This document shows positions 1 through 9,515 of a stretch of 64,000 nucleotides of DNA, in pieces. The notes below the pieces were generated by a model that saw only the letters and a list, made by a program, of their open reading frames with translations, was not told where the DNA came from and did not search any database. The DNA comes from Devosia sp. GTDB taxonomy: Bacteria > Pseudomonadota > Alphaproteobacteria > Rhizobiales > Devosiaceae. The stretch lies in contig NZ_JACZKG010000043.1 in NCBI RefSeq assembly GCF_014860165.1, positions 62,001-126,000 on the forward strand, written 5' to 3'. How positions within the stretch are numbered: the first letter of the stretch is position 1; every line of letters begins with the position of its first letter. The translations under genes were made by a program, and so were the position numbers.

Positions 1-85
1 CCACGCCATCCTGCGCGAAAGTGGAAACGCCGGCCGTGCCTGATATGACGGTCGTGCAAAGCAAGACCGCTAGAAACTTGTTCAT
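1..85 (-). CDS. 5' end of an exported protein, probably a sugar-binding protein (partial)
   Basis: Only the first 28 codons are inside the window; the gene continues past the left edge. They encode a short basic start (MNK), a hydrophobic core and an AQD-type cleavage region, so a signal peptide is clear. A strong ribosome binding site (GGGAGG, complement of 91-97) lies just before the ATG at 85. The gene diverges from a ROK regulator at 309. In alphaproteobacteria that arrangement usually marks the periplasmic binding protein of a sugar ABC transporter controlled by the regulator. The export signal is seen; the binding-protein identity is inferred from context only. Confidence 0.6.
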   Translation of the reverse strand, partial: MNKFLAVLLCTTVISGTAGVSTFAQDGV

Positions 86-308
86 GTCTGTCCTCCCTAG
101 CGGACAGTTCCCTGCCCGCATCCGTGCCGGTGGCTTTGCCCCAGCGGGCACCCTCCACCAGCGCCCTGAGCATTAATTTCACTGCTCGAAAAAAGATGTG
201 ACATGTGAGGCTCCGCCAAGTCAACATCAATTTCGAAGCCCGAAATAAATGCGATTGCGCAAAGCGGAGAGGAATGATGTGTTGCGGGCGGAGTGAGGAG
301 TAGAGTGG

Positions 309-1544
309 TTGGGGCGGAACGTCAGTGATAGCGACAGCGTCCGGCGCCAGAACCGGGGTCTGGTGCTCGGCGCCCTGCGCGTGCAGGGCGCGCTGTCGCG
401 TACCGCCCTGGCCACCGATACCGGACTTAGCCACGCCAGCATAACCGCAATCACTCACGACCTCATCGAACAGCAGATCATCGTCGACCTGGACCCTGCC
501 GAAAAATCGGACAGTCGCGGGCGAGGCCGGCCTGCGACCCTGGTCGGCTTCAATCGCCACATTGGCGCAGCCGCCCTGTTCGAAATCGACGTCAACCGCT
601 CCCGTCTGTCGCTGGTGGATTACGGCGGCGTCCTGGTCGACCGCATCGAGACACCGGTGACACCCACCACCTTTGCGGACACACCGCCCGCCGTGTTCCT
701 CGCGCAGCGCCTGCGCCAGTTGCAGGCGCGCAACCCCGCCGAAACCTCGGTCCTCCGACGCGTTGCGATTTCGGTCCAGGGCATTCTCGATCGCGACGGC
801 CGTTCGCTGAAATGGTCGCCAATTGCCCACCTGGCCAACCGACCCTTCGTGCAGGAACTGGCCGACGCTTTTTCGCTGACCGTTACGCTTCACAAGCGCG
901 GCCGGCTGCTCGCCGAAGGCTCGCGCTGGCTCGACCCGACACTGCGCGACGCCAGCGTGGCCACTGTGTTTGTCGGGTCGACCGTCGCCATGGGCATGAC
1001 CTTCCGCGGACAGATTCTTGGTCGAGGCGAGGAGGGCTCAACTGAATTCGGGCATATGAACCACATGCCCAATGGCGCGCTCTGCCGGTGCGGCATGCGC
1101 GGCTGCATCGAGGCCTATGCCGCCGATTATGGCGTGCTGCGCACAGCCTACTCCGTGCCCGAGACCGCCACCCCTGCCCCGGCGGTTCCACCGCAGGAGT
1201 ATGAAGGCCTCATCGCCCGGGCCGAGGCAGGCGATCGGGCGGCCGGGCATGCCTTCAACATTGCGGGTCGGGCGATCGGCTTTGGCCTCGGCCGCATGCT
1301 GGCGGTGTTCGATCCGTCCCATATCCTGGTCATCGGCCCGGGCGCCCGGGCCCTTGACCTGATGCTGGCGGAAGTGCGCTCGGCCCTGACGGGAACCCTG
1401 GTTTGCCGCATCAACGGATTGCCGCAGATTATTGCCCACCGTGACGAGAAAGAGCCCATCTTCAAGGGCCTCATGATGAAGACCCTGAACGCGATCGACC
1501 AGGACGAGTTTGCCGGGGCACCCCTGCGCCAGTCATCGTCCTGA
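309..1544 (+). CDS. ROK-family transcriptional regulator
   Basis: Residues about 16-58 form an N-terminal winged helix-turn-helix, followed by a ROK sugar-kinase fold. The ROK zinc signature is present, with His249 and Cys259, Cys261 and Cys266. The ATP-binding DIGGT motif and the usual catalytic Asp region of ROK kinases are replaced (EIDVNRSR near residue 92, HKRGRL near 195), so it should be a repressor and not a glucokinase. The start is TTG at 309: a stop lies in frame at 294 and GAGGAG at 295-300 is well spaced. It diverges from the exported protein at 85-1, the likely target, with a shared 223-base promoter region. The sugar effector is unknown. Confidence 0.88.
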   Translation: MGRNVSDSDSVRRQNRGLVLGALRVQGALSRTALATDTGLSHASITAITHDLIEQQIIVDLDPAEKSDSRGRGRPATLVGFNRHIGAAALFEIDVNRSRLSLVDYGGVLVDRIETPVTPTTFADTPPAVFLAQRLRQLQARNPAETSVLRRVAISVQGILDRDGRSLKWSPIAHLANRPFVQELADAFSLTVTLHKRGRLLAEGSRWLDPTLRDASVATVFVGSTVAMGMTFRGQILGRGEEGSTEFGHMNHMPNGALCRCGMRGCIEAYAADYGVLRTAYSVPETATPAPAVPPQEYEGLIARAEAGDRAAGHAFNIAGRAIGFGLGRMLAVFDPSHILVIGPGARALDLMLAEVRSALTGTLVCRINGLPQIIAHRDEKEPIFKGLMMKTLNAIDQDEFAGAPLRQSSS

Positions 1545-1797
1545 CATCGGCTCGCTTGATGATCGTGCCATGCCCGCCGACAGGGTACCCCTGCCCCAAA
1601 CGCAGAGCTGGCCTAATGGCGCTTCAAATCAAACGGTGCCATGCTGCGCGTGAACTGAGTCAATAGCGAATGAAGAGCCCCGCCGAGCCACACTCACCTA
1701 TGTGGAATTAACCACCGCGCAATTCCAAGTCACCAAACCCGACTACAAATCAGTATTCGATGACCGGCGAGACACCCGCATTCCATAGGACATCACC

Positions 1798-3225
1798 ATG
1801 ACGCAGCCAATCGTCCCGGTTATACTTGCGGGTGGGCAGGGAACGCGGCTGTGGCCGATGTCGCGTGCCGCACGGCCAAAGCAGTTTCTGGCTTTGACGG
1901 GAACAACCAGCCTGTTCCAGAACACCTTGCGACGGGTGTCCAACGATGCGGTCTATGCGCCGGCGATCGTCATCACCAATTCCGATTACCGCTTCATAGT
2001 CGCCGAACAGGCGACCGAGCTGGGCGTCCAGCTTGCCGGCATTCTGCTTGAGCCGACCGCACGCAACACCGCAGTCGCTATCGCTGCCGCCGCTGCGTTC
2101 GCTGCAAGTCGTTTTGGCGCCGATGCCATCCTGCACGTCCTGCCGTCGGACCACGACGTCAATGCCAACACAGACTATTGGCGCGCGGTCAACGAGGCAG
2201 CAACTTCCGCCGCCGCCGGCAAGTTGGTGACGTTCGGAATCGTGCCGACCTATCCCGAGACCGGCTTTGGCTACATCAAGTCCCCTGCTCTGGTTGGCTC
2301 GGGTGTGCAGATGGTCGAGCGGTTTGTTGAAAAGCCTGATGCTGAACGCGCCGCTCAGATGCTGTCCGAGGGTGGGTATTTCTGGAATTCCGGGATGTTC
2401 ATGATCGGGGCAGACAGCTTCCAGCGCGAGGTGGAAACACTGGCCCCCGAGACATTCAGGGCTGCGCGCGACGCGGTCGCGCAGGCCAAGGCCGATCTGG
2501 ACTTCATCCGTCTGGATGAGACCGCGTTCAGCGCCGCGCCGAGCATCTCGGTCGACTATGCCATCTTTGAGAAGACTAGCCGGGCGGCTGTCATCGCCGT
2601 CGACTTTGGTTGGTCAGACCTGGGCAGTTGGGATGCGGTGTGGAAAAGCGGAGACCGCGATGGCGCGCAGAACCTGACGCAGGGTGCGGTGACACTGGAC
2701 GGCGTCCGGAACTCCCTGATCATCACCGACCATCCCCATGTCGCCGTCAATGGACTTGACGATGTTGCTGTTATCGCTACGGGGGACGCCGTCTATGTCG
2801 GTCGCCTGTCGGAGGCCCAGAACGTGGGAGCAATCGTCAAGACGCTTCGGTCCGGCAAGGACACCATCGCAATAACCGAAACCCACAAGACCGCATATCG
2901 CCCTTGGGGCGGCTACGCCTCGGTCGTCAATGGCGACCGCTTCCAGGTCAAGCGGCTCTTCGTCAAGCCAGGCAAGAAGCTCAGCCTGCAAAAGCACCAC
3001 CACAGGGCCGAGCATTGGGTTGTCGTGCGGGGCACCGCCGAGGTTACGCTGGACGGCACAGTCACCACGCTCAGCGAGAACCAGTCCATCTATCTGCCGC
3101 TCGGTTGCGTTCACCGCCTGGCCAATCCGGGCAAGATCGACCTTGAACTGATCGAGGTGCAGACCGGCTCTTATCTGGGTGAGGACGACATCATTCGGAT
3201 CGAGGACGAGTTCGGCAGAGTGTAG
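1798..3225 (+). CDS. manC: Bifunctional mannose-1-phosphate guanylyltransferase / mannose-6-phosphate isomerase
   Basis: This type II enzyme makes GDP-mannose from mannose-1-phosphate and GTP and can isomerise mannose-6-phosphate to fructose-6-phosphate. The N-terminal nucleotidyltransferase domain has the signature AGGQGTRLWP at residues 11-20 and Lys28, then FVEKP near residue 170. The C-terminal cupin isomerase domain (about 355-470) has RPWGGY and KHHHRAEHW. At 475 residues it has the usual family length. AGGA lies eight bases before the ATG. It stands apart from gmd and fcl (29 and 38 kb), which would consume its product to make GDP-L-fucose. No phosphomannomutase (manB) is visible in the window. 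Identity is secure. Confidence 0.95.
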   Translation: MTQPIVPVILAGGQGTRLWPMSRAARPKQFLALTGTTSLFQNTLRRVSNDAVYAPAIVITNSDYRFIVAEQATELGVQLAGILLEPTARNTAVAIAAAAAFAASRFGADAILHVLPSDHDVNANTDYWRAVNEAATSAAAGKLVTFGIVPTYPETGFGYIKSPALVGSGVQMVERFVEKPDAERAAQMLSEGGYFWNSGMFMIGADSFQREVETLAPETFRAARDAVAQAKADLDFIRLDETAFSAAPSISVDYAIFEKTSRAAVIAVDFGWSDLGSWDAVWKSGDRDGAQNLTQGAVTLDGVRNSLIITDHPHVAVNGLDDVAVIATGDAVYVGRLSEAQNVGAIVKTLRSGKDTIAITETHKTAYRPWGGYASVVNGDRFQVKRLFVKPGKKLSLQKHHHRAEHWVVVRGTAEVTLDGTVTTLSENQSIYLPLGCVHRLANPGKIDLELIEVQTGSYLGEDDIIRIEDEFGRV

Positions 3226-3361
3226 AGCGCCCCGCATTTCTCCAGCAGGCCGAAGCAGCGGCGCAAGTCCGGCCCGGTGGGCGGCGGCCCGATGCACAGT
3301 TTATCAGATAGTAGCAATCATCCCGTACCTTGATGCCTGGGGAACAAGGGGGAATATCCGC

Positions 3362-3457
3362 ATGCTGTCGAGATATGGTTCTATTGCTGCGCTGATAGCT
3401 GCCAGTCTTGGACTGCTGATAGTGCTGGGCTGGGGTCTATGGCAATTGGCAATGTGA
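3362..3457 (+). CDS. Tiny single-span membrane protein (31 aa)
   Basis: An ATG at 3362 preceded by AAGGGGG (about 3348-3354) opens a 31-codon frame. It consists of a four-residue basic start (MLSR) and one hydrophobic segment that ends with three Trp/Gly-rich turns (GWGLW). It lies downstream of manC on the same strand. It resembles the other very small membrane proteins of this window (9516, 43985, 44487, 54206, 58122, 58277) in size and architecture, but it has Leu where most of them have the aligned Trp. Function unknown; ribosome binding site plus hydrophobicity is the whole support. Confidence 0.45.
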   Translation: MLSRYGSIAALIAASLGLLIVLGWGLWQLAM

Positions 3458-3785
3458 CCACCTCGTCGGGATCTCTGGGCCGGCATTGCTGCACATCCAC
3501 CTGACTTAGCTGCGAGATTGGCTGGCCGAACCGCCGCGCCATGCGCGAGGATCGACCGCATTGTATGCGTTAAGGTGAATGGCGCATTCCGCTGGCATTC
3601 ATCTCATCTCTGCCACACATTGGTCGGGAGCCACGGAATGAGCTGTGGAACGCCCACGGGGGAGCGGTCACCGCCGCAACGATACCGCTCCCTCGGCCCT
3701 TCCCGGCACGACGTCAGACCGCAAATCCTCTGATCTCGGCCGTCCTCATCAGCATTTCGCCACTCGATTCAGGATACGGCGCCGC
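3458..3785. other. 328-base stretch without a convincing gene
   Basis: This lies between the 31-residue protein and the 3' end of the VanZ-like gene. Open frames here are short, lack ribosome binding sites and encode Arg/Ser/Pro-rich shadow-type sequence. I see no tRNA, strong hairpin or repeat. Confidence 0.5.
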
Positions 3786-4157
3786 CTATTCCGAGGGGCC
3801 GCGGCTATCCAGCCAGCGCCAGGCCAGCACCAACATCAGCTCGCAACCCACCCCCGCAAAGATACATAGCCACTTGGCCACCATCTCGATCAGGCGGACG
3901 GATCGATCCGGCACCAGCGATTGCAGCATCTCGAAAACCACGGCTGCGGTGACCCCGATCAATATGCCCACCCAGGGGCGCGAGGGGAACGCTGCGGCGC
4001 TGACAAAGCCCAGCAGGACGTAGGACGCGGAAACAAAGAGCGGCGATGGGTCTACTCTCCAATCCAGCGCATCCCAGGCGAGGACCGCGATCAGGAAACC
4101 GAACACCATTCTCATCTGAATGACATTGGCTCTGCGCTGGGAGACGCTCTCGCTCAT
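3786..4157 (-). CDS. VanZ-like small integral membrane protein
   Basis: The 123-residue protein has about four hydrophobic segments (residues 17-30, 42-58, 62-80, 95-112). Between the last two is FEMLQSLVPDRS followed by a polar/hydrophobic helix, matching the VanZ-family pattern E-x2-Q-x5-R. GGAG lies seven bases before the ATG. VanZ-like proteins are common in alphaproteobacterial polysaccharide clusters, where their role is poorly defined; a part in envelope or polysaccharide processing is plausible. It lies upstream of no obvious operon partner; a 138-base gap separates it from the GMC oxidoreductase on the same strand. Assignment rests on the motif and topology. Confidence 0.6.
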   Translation of the reverse strand: MSESVSQRRANVIQMRMVFGFLIAVLAWDALDWRVDPSPLFVSASYVLLGFVSAAAFPSRPWVGILIGVTAAVVFEMLQSLVPDRSVRLIEMVAKWLCIFAGVGCELMLVLAWRWLDSRGPSE

Positions 4158-4295
4158 CCCACATCTCCAGATCTGGGCGACCTATGGGAGCAATATAGCA
4201 GCAATGCCGCGCCAGAACAGCGGGCAGCGCAATCCGTCCGACATTGGGCGCCGGCAGCAACACTGCGGCACGGCCGAGCTCGCAGGGTGGGTGTT

Positions 4296-5966
4296 TCAGG
4301 CGGCGCTTCTGGCCTGCCCGGCCGTCACGACCTCTGGACGTGCCAGTTCCATGCTGATGCGGTCTGCCAACCGCAGCGCCAGGGCGACGATGGTGATGGT
4401 CGGAGAATCGCTTCCCACGGTGGGAAACACAGAGCTGCCAGCGATATAGAGGTTGTGGATGCCATGCACCCGGCAATCGGCATTGACCACCCCCCGTGCC
4501 GGATCGTCACTCATCCGGGTCGTGCCCATGTGATGCCAGCATCCCATGACATCGTCTGGCCATATGGTCTCCCGCACCCGGCCTTCCGTACTGGGTTGCA
4601 CGACCTCCATCTGGACCAGGCCATCGAGAACCAGTTGGGTCTGGCGCTGGAAATTGTCGCGGTCCTGATCGGTCAGCCGCCAATCGACGACTGCCTGCCT
4701 GAGGCCCAGCGCATCGGCCCTGGCGGACAAAGTTACCCTACTCTGGCGGTTTGGAACGGGCTCAAACACTGTCTCAAGTGAATAGTCGTTGCGGGTTCGA
4801 ATAGAGTTGAACCTGACATCGGCCACGGTCAGCGCGGTCGTTGGGGCGTTCAGCAACAAGGTCGGCAACTGACGCACGACATCCCGGAAAACCCGGGATC
4901 GCGGATAGCCGAAATGGCTCCGGCCGGAAATCGCCCGTTGAAGTGCCTTGAGGGCGAAGAAGGACTTGGTGAGATCGTTACTATAGCGGGCAACGAGATA
5001 GGTGCGTGAATTGGAAAGCTCCAGCAGGCGCTGTTGCTCAAAGGTCGGCGCAAGATGAATTTCGATATCCCGGCTTACCGCCCCGCGTCCGGTATGGATA
5101 CGGTGCAGGGTCGCGTCATAAAGTGTACGATAACGCTTGGCGTCGGACACTCTCAGCAGGTGCGACTTTACCCTGGGATGGTCCATGTAATAGCGGCCGA
5201 CGACGTCGTGGCCATTGCCAAGCCCCGCTGTCTGGACCTGGTTTGAGAGCAGCAGCAGCCGCGCGTTCTCGATTCCGCCGGAGGCCAGCGTAAAGTACTT
5301 TGCGCCAACGGTGAAACGGTTGCCATTCAGCGTCTTGACCTCGATCCCCGTAACATTCGATGCGGTCTCGTTTGTCAGGATGCGCGCCGCATTGGCAAAC
5401 AGCATGACGGTAAGGTTCGGCAGGCTACTCAGGCGCTCCCGATATTGCATGCCATAACGAGTCGGCGGGCTCAGCTGGCTGAGGACGTTCTGCAATCCTG
5501 TGCGCTCGATCGGCAGAAGGGAAGCCTCGCGCTGGGCAATCCCCTCGCGCCAGTCGCTGAGGTCATATCCAAGTTCGGGCAGTTGCAGCCAGGCCTGGCT
5601 CCGACGGTAATACGGCGCCAGCGCCGCCTTGGTGATTGGCCAGCCACTGTCGGCGATCCATGGCCGGGCCTCGAAGTCGATGTCGTCCAGGGGCCGGCAC
5701 CAGCCTCCCCAGCAGTTGGTGCTGCCGCCGAGATATCGGCTGCGGGATTCGCTCAGGCGTTCCCGCGTCAGGCCCAGGTTTTCCCCGACATAGAGTTCCT
5801 GCGTCATCGGGTCTGGCGAAAGCCCGCCGCCCTCCAGCAACACGACCCTGGTGCCGCGTTCGGCCAGTTCTATCGCCAGAGTAATGCCTGCCGCCCCGCC
5901 GCCAATGATACAGACGTCGAAGAATAAGGGATGACTTTGTGCTACTTGCCTAGCGTCGGTTATCAT
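4296..5966 (-). CDS. GMC-family FAD-dependent oxidoreductase
   Basis: A 556-residue flavoprotein of the glucose-methanol-choline family, predicted to oxidise an alcohol group. Residues 17-45 hold the FAD Rossmann fold (IIGGGAAG, then LLEGGG). A WGGWCRP segment follows near residue 85. The C-terminal GMC domain has CWHHMGTTRM with the candidate catalytic His and ends in the FAD-contacting VGSDSPTIT segment. GGGG lies seven bases before the ATG at 5966. It is divergent from the ligase/carrier/acyltransferase fusion at 6370, with which it may share a promoter region and perhaps a pathway. No signal peptide is obvious. The substrate cannot be told from sequence; sugar- or polyol-type alcohols are possible given the context. 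Confidence 0.85.
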   Translation of the reverse strand: MITDARQVAQSHPLFFDVCIIGGGAAGITLAIELAERGTRVVLLEGGGLSPDPMTQELYVGENLGLTRERLSESRSRYLGGSTNCWGGWCRPLDDIDFEARPWIADSGWPITKAALAPYYRRSQAWLQLPELGYDLSDWREGIAQREASLLPIERTGLQNVLSQLSPPTRYGMQYRERLSSLPNLTVMLFANAARILTNETASNVTGIEVKTLNGNRFTVGAKYFTLASGGIENARLLLLSNQVQTAGLGNGHDVVGRYYMDHPRVKSHLLRVSDAKRYRTLYDATLHRIHTGRGAVSRDIEIHLAPTFEQQRLLELSNSRTYLVARYSNDLTKSFFALKALQRAISGRSHFGYPRSRVFRDVVRQLPTLLLNAPTTALTVADVRFNSIRTRNDYSLETVFEPVPNRQSRVTLSARADALGLRQAVVDWRLTDQDRDNFQRQTQLVLDGLVQMEVVQPSTEGRVRETIWPDDVMGCWHHMGTTRMSDDPARGVVNADCRVHGIHNLYIAGSSVFPTVGSDSPTITIVALALRLADRISMELARPEVVTAGQARSAA

Positions 5967-6369
5967 GAGTTGCCCCTAGCCCACCACGCCACGGTGCCAC
6001 CGCAGTCAGAACTCAACTGCAGATCATATTCCCCGAATGTGACGCAGCACAATGCAAAGGTGGAGTCATTTGTTCGCTCCTCAAGCTGTCCGGTCTTTGG
6101 CGCGATTTATCGATTGCTCACAATACTTTGCCAGACTGGCTTTGCGATATCGCCAATTCTGTCCATGCGCTACCCGCGGGCAGAGCTCAGCAGCCGTGCC
6201 GAACTGTGTCAGTGCGGGCAACATTGTGACTATGATGGCAACCATTTGGGCGTACTAAGCAATTAATGATAGAATGGCATGTTTATAGACACCCGGGCCG
6301 GACCTTGATCAATTGCGGCAGAAGTCTGTCTGGTGGTGCCACAGGTGCATCTGTCATGGCGAGGCCGCT
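5967..6369. other. 403-base divergent intergenic region
   Basis: This separates the GMC oxidoreductase (leftward) from the ligase/acyltransferase fusion (rightward) and should carry both promoters. Composition is more A+T-rich than the flanking genes, especially 6000-6290. A 111-codon frame (5931-6266) crosses it but has poor sequence character and no ribosome binding site. No hairpin or repeat stands out. Confidence 0.5.
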
Positions 6370-8877
6370 GTGCCGGTCTGGACGGTGAACACGACGGAAA
6401 CGGAGTCCATTGCAGCCATGCGATTGCATGACAATCTGGCTGTTGTGGCCGTCACAAAGCACAACTCCATCGGCTATCTGGATGCGGTGTTCGATTGCTA
6501 CGAGGCCGGCTCCACGGTCCTGCCCGTCGCCGATCATGCAGACCCGGTTCCCGCAGGGCTCAGCGTTGTGCACCGTCAGGAAACGTCAACCGATACCGGT
6601 TGGTACCGCAGGGCGGTAACCCCCCGACGGGGAACGGAACCCGCGCAGATAAGTCTCTCCTCCGGCACGACCGGAGCGCCAAAGGCACTCCTGTTGTCGC
6701 ATAGGGCGCTGGCCGACGTTGCCACCAGGCTGTCGACCGCCATGCAGTTGGATGCCAGCGCACGTGAATATGTCGGCGTTCCGGTAACCTTCTCATTTGG
6801 CTTCGGACGAATTCGCGCACTTGCATCGGTAGGCGGAGAGGCCTTCATCCCGGCACGCGGCTTTCGTATCGATGAACTGGCCGGGCTTTTGCGCAGCGAC
6901 GAGGTCAATTCGCTGTCCGCAGTGCCCACCCTGCTCAGGCTTCTCATTGCCGAACGGGAGAAGTTCCGTGACATCGGCGCAAAGCTGCGATGGCTTGAAG
7001 TGGGCAGCCAATCGATCTCGCTGCCTGAAAAACAGGCCCTGCGGCAAATCTTCCCGAATGCCCGGATCCTGCAGCATTACGGCCTGACCGAGGCGTCCCG
7101 CACGACATTCCTCGACATCTCATCGGAGGAGGATCACCTCGGATCGGTGGGCCGGCCCACTGGCTCGGTAGAGATCAAGCTCCTCGACGACGGCCGCATC
7201 GCGATCCGGGGACCGCATCTGGCCAGCGGCATCGTCACTGCCGACGGTCTGCAATCGATTACCGACACGGAGGGCTGGCTCGTTACCAGCGACCTCGGCC
7301 ACATCGCGGATGGATATCTCTACTTCGACGGACGGGCCGACGACTTGATCAACGTCGGCGGCGTCAAGGTCCCCGCCGAGGCCTTCGAACGCGCCGTGCT
7401 GGCCCGCACCAAGCCCTATGGCGAGATCGCGGTCGCACCGATGGATGATGCCCTGCTCGGCCAGAAGGCGCTGGTTGTTTCCACGGCAATTGCCGATGTC
7501 GCCGACAAGAGCGCCTTGCGGGATGCCGTGCGGACGACGGCGGCCGAATTCAAGGTTGCCGAGAGCGGCTTTGAGCTTGCCTATGTCGAATCGATCCCGC
7601 GGACCGAAACGAACAAGGTGCAACGCCGCGCTCTTGCCGCACTGGCAGAACCAGCCATACGCTCCCGGGCCGCGTCATCCAACGAGGGCAGTTCGAGCGT
7701 CGAGGCAGTCTTTCGCAAGACGTTCGGGGCTGCTGCTGACGATACCGGGCGCAGCTTCATTGATTTTGGCGGCGACTCCCTCAGCTATGTCCGCACCAGC
7801 CTCGAACTCGAAGCCATCCTGCCCACCATGCCGGAGGGGTGGGAGGCCATGTCGATCGCCGAACTGGCGGGATTGGAGGGTGACGGCGAAACCGGATCAG
7901 CCAGTACGCCGACGCGCCGCAATCCTGGGCTGCTGCTCAATCTCGATACCCTGCGTGGTCTGGCATGCCTGATGATTGTTGCGGTTCACGTGATCGGCGC
8001 CGATCCGGTCGATGGCCTCCAGCTGCCCGCCGGGTCGTGGTGGCACCAGGTCATGAACAATCTCGAATTCGTGCGCCTGCCTTTGTTCACCTGCCTTGCC
8101 GGCATCTTCTACGGCGCCCTGCCCGCCTCGCGGTCCGGGTGGCCAGGCTTCATGTCACGAAAGCTGCACCAGTTTGTACCGCCCCTGATATTTGCCACGT
8201 TAGTGTTCTGGGGGCTGAGACGCTGGATCTATGGAGCCGACGAGGATCTTCTGCTGGCCTTCGTCAACGGATACCTTCACCTTTGGTATCTCGACACTCT
8301 GCTGGTGATCTTTGCCGTAGCCGCGGCCGCAGACCTGGCGGGCGGTTCGCGGTCCCATCTTCTCGTGATGACCGCGATTGCGTCGGGCCTGCTGTATCTT
8401 GTCGTACCCGAGCTTGACCTGCTGCACCTCCGAAATACCCTCTTCCTGTTCCCGTTCTTCGTCTTTGGCGTGCTGCTCTACAGGTTCCCTGTCATCGCAA
8501 CGGACCGTGTGTCCCTGCCACTGGCCCTCCCGCTGACCCTGGCCTACCCCATCGCCTACAACATTCTGGGCGCCGGCCTGCCAGGGACCTCGCTGGATGC
8601 TTTGCTGACCTGGACGAGCGGGGCCGCTGCAACGGTGGTACTGCTGCGCCTGATGCCCCGGATAGGATTGCTCGAGATCATCTCGATCTACTCCTTTACC
8701 ATCTACCTATGGCACCCTGCCGCCAGTGCCCTGGTTCGCACCCTGCTGGACACCTCCGGCGTCGGAGTCATCTGGTTCCTCTTTGCCATCGGTCTGGTTG
8801 CTGGCGTGGCGCTGCCCATAGCGATCCACCGTCTGGCCGGACGAGTTCCGGTGTTTGGAGCATTGCTCAAAGGCTGA
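6370..8877 (+). CDS. AMP-forming ligase / acyl-carrier / acyltransferase-3 fusion protein
   Basis: Three domains are fused. Residues about 10-440 are an ANL adenylate-forming ligase (P-loop SSGTTGAPKA, HYGLTEAS, C-terminal NVGGVKV). Residues about 445-515 are a carrier domain with FGGDSL, Ser470 being the expected phosphopantetheine site. Residues about 520-830 are a membrane acyltransferase-3 with His540 in the first helix and about ten spans. The arrangement suggests an acid is adenylated, loaded on the built-in carrier and passed to a polysaccharide or lipid acceptor at the membrane. The start is uncertain: GTG 6370 has GCGAGG close before it; TTG 6313 and ATG 6418 are alternatives. The ligase N terminus is shorter than usual. 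The acyl substrate is unknown. Confidence 0.85.
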   Translation: MPVWTVNTTETESIAAMRLHDNLAVVAVTKHNSIGYLDAVFDCYEAGSTVLPVADHADPVPAGLSVVHRQETSTDTGWYRRAVTPRRGTEPAQISLSSGTTGAPKALLLSHRALADVATRLSTAMQLDASAREYVGVPVTFSFGFGRIRALASVGGEAFIPARGFRIDELAGLLRSDEVNSLSAVPTLLRLLIAEREKFRDIGAKLRWLEVGSQSISLPEKQALRQIFPNARILQHYGLTEASRTTFLDISSEEDHLGSVGRPTGSVEIKLLDDGRIAIRGPHLASGIVTADGLQSITDTEGWLVTSDLGHIADGYLYFDGRADDLINVGGVKVPAEAFERAVLARTKPYGEIAVAPMDDALLGQKALVVSTAIADVADKSALRDAVRTTAAEFKVAESGFELAYVESIPRTETNKVQRRALAALAEPAIRSRAASSNEGSSSVEAVFRKTFGAAADDTGRSFIDFGGDSLSYVRTSLELEAILPTMPEGWEAMSIAELAGLEGDGETGSASTPTRRNPGLLLNLDTLRGLACLMIVAVHVIGADPVDGLQLPAGSWWHQVMNNLEFVRLPLFTCLAGIFYGALPASRSGWPGFMSRKLHQFVPPLIFATLVFWGLRRWIYGADEDLLLAFVNGYLHLWYLDTLLVIFAVAAAADLAGGSRSHLLVMTAIASGLLYLVVPELDLLHLRNTLFLFPFFVFGVLLYRFPVIATDRVSLPLALPLTLAYPIAYNILGAGLPGTSLDALLTWTSGAAATVVLLRLMPRIGLLEIISIYSFTIYLWHPAASALVRTLLDTSGVGVIWFLFAIGLVAGVALPIAIHRLAGRVPVFGALLKG

Positions 8878-8927
8878 GTGAAGGCTGAACACAGAGGGAG
8901 GGGTGCAGTCTGAGCACCTTGACGTCG

Positions 8928-9455
8928 CTATTCCATGCGCTCGCTCACGCCCGCCGCCTCTGTCAGCCTGCCCCAGCGGTCGTCCCACAATTCACGATGC
9001 TGCAGATAGAGCACAACCCGCGCAAAGCCATAGCGATGGCAAAGCTCGTCTGCTCTTTTCAGGCCGGCCTCCACAGACATGGGCCCCTCCACTCCGGCAG
9101 CAAGCGAAGTGCCGGCTCCGGGCTTCTCCGGCCAGTAGACCTGCGCCTGTCTCTGACCAAACTGGAGACCACCGACCTTGAGGATGCGGGTGTCGCTGCT
9201 GATCCCGACGGTCACAGCGTCAAGCGCAATTTCGTCTTCGTCTTCTGTCCATTGATAGGCACGTGCCACGGCCATCTCCAGCGCGAACCGCTGCATTAGG
9301 TCCAGCCACCGGCTTGCGGTCAAGCCCGAGCTTGAGCATGCGTCGTCTGCGGTTACGGAGCCCAAGGTGCAGCGCAGTGGCGAGACCGCCACGCGAACAA
9401 GGCCACGCAACCGTTTGCTGTCGTTTCGCGCCTGTGAATGTCGCAATGCCAACAA
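8928..9455 (-). CDS. Hypothetical protein
   Basis: I do not recognise this protein. The frame is open for 175 codons; the C-terminal 120 residues read like a genuine soluble protein (acidic EDEDE run, FGQRQAQVYWP, then a helical C terminus), with codon choice typical of this genome. It contains no signal peptide or membrane span. The start is unresolved: TTG at 9455 opens the frame, but an internal ATG (protein starting MQRFALEM) is equally possible and the first 50 residues are less convincing. It is convergent with the ligase/acyltransferase fusion gene and divergent from the small membrane protein at 9516. Confidence 0.5.
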   Translation of the reverse strand: MLALRHSQARNDSKRLRGLVRVAVSPLRCTLGSVTADDACSSSGLTASRWLDLMQRFALEMAVARAYQWTEDEDEIALDAVTVGISSDTRILKVGGLQFGQRQAQVYWPEKPGAGTSLAAGVEGPMSVEAGLKRADELCHRYGFARVVLYLQHRELWDDRWGRLTEAAGVSERME

Positions 9456-9515
9456 ATTTGGCCAGCATTTCGTAACGCGCGCTTCCTAGCTTGCGGCAGC
9501 CGAGGAGAGTGCGTC

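Noticed and set aside
5931..6266. 111-codon frame in the divergent GMC/ligase region
   Set aside because: It begins inside the GMC gene, has no ribosome binding site, and encodes Cys/Ser-rich sequence with no protein-like pattern.
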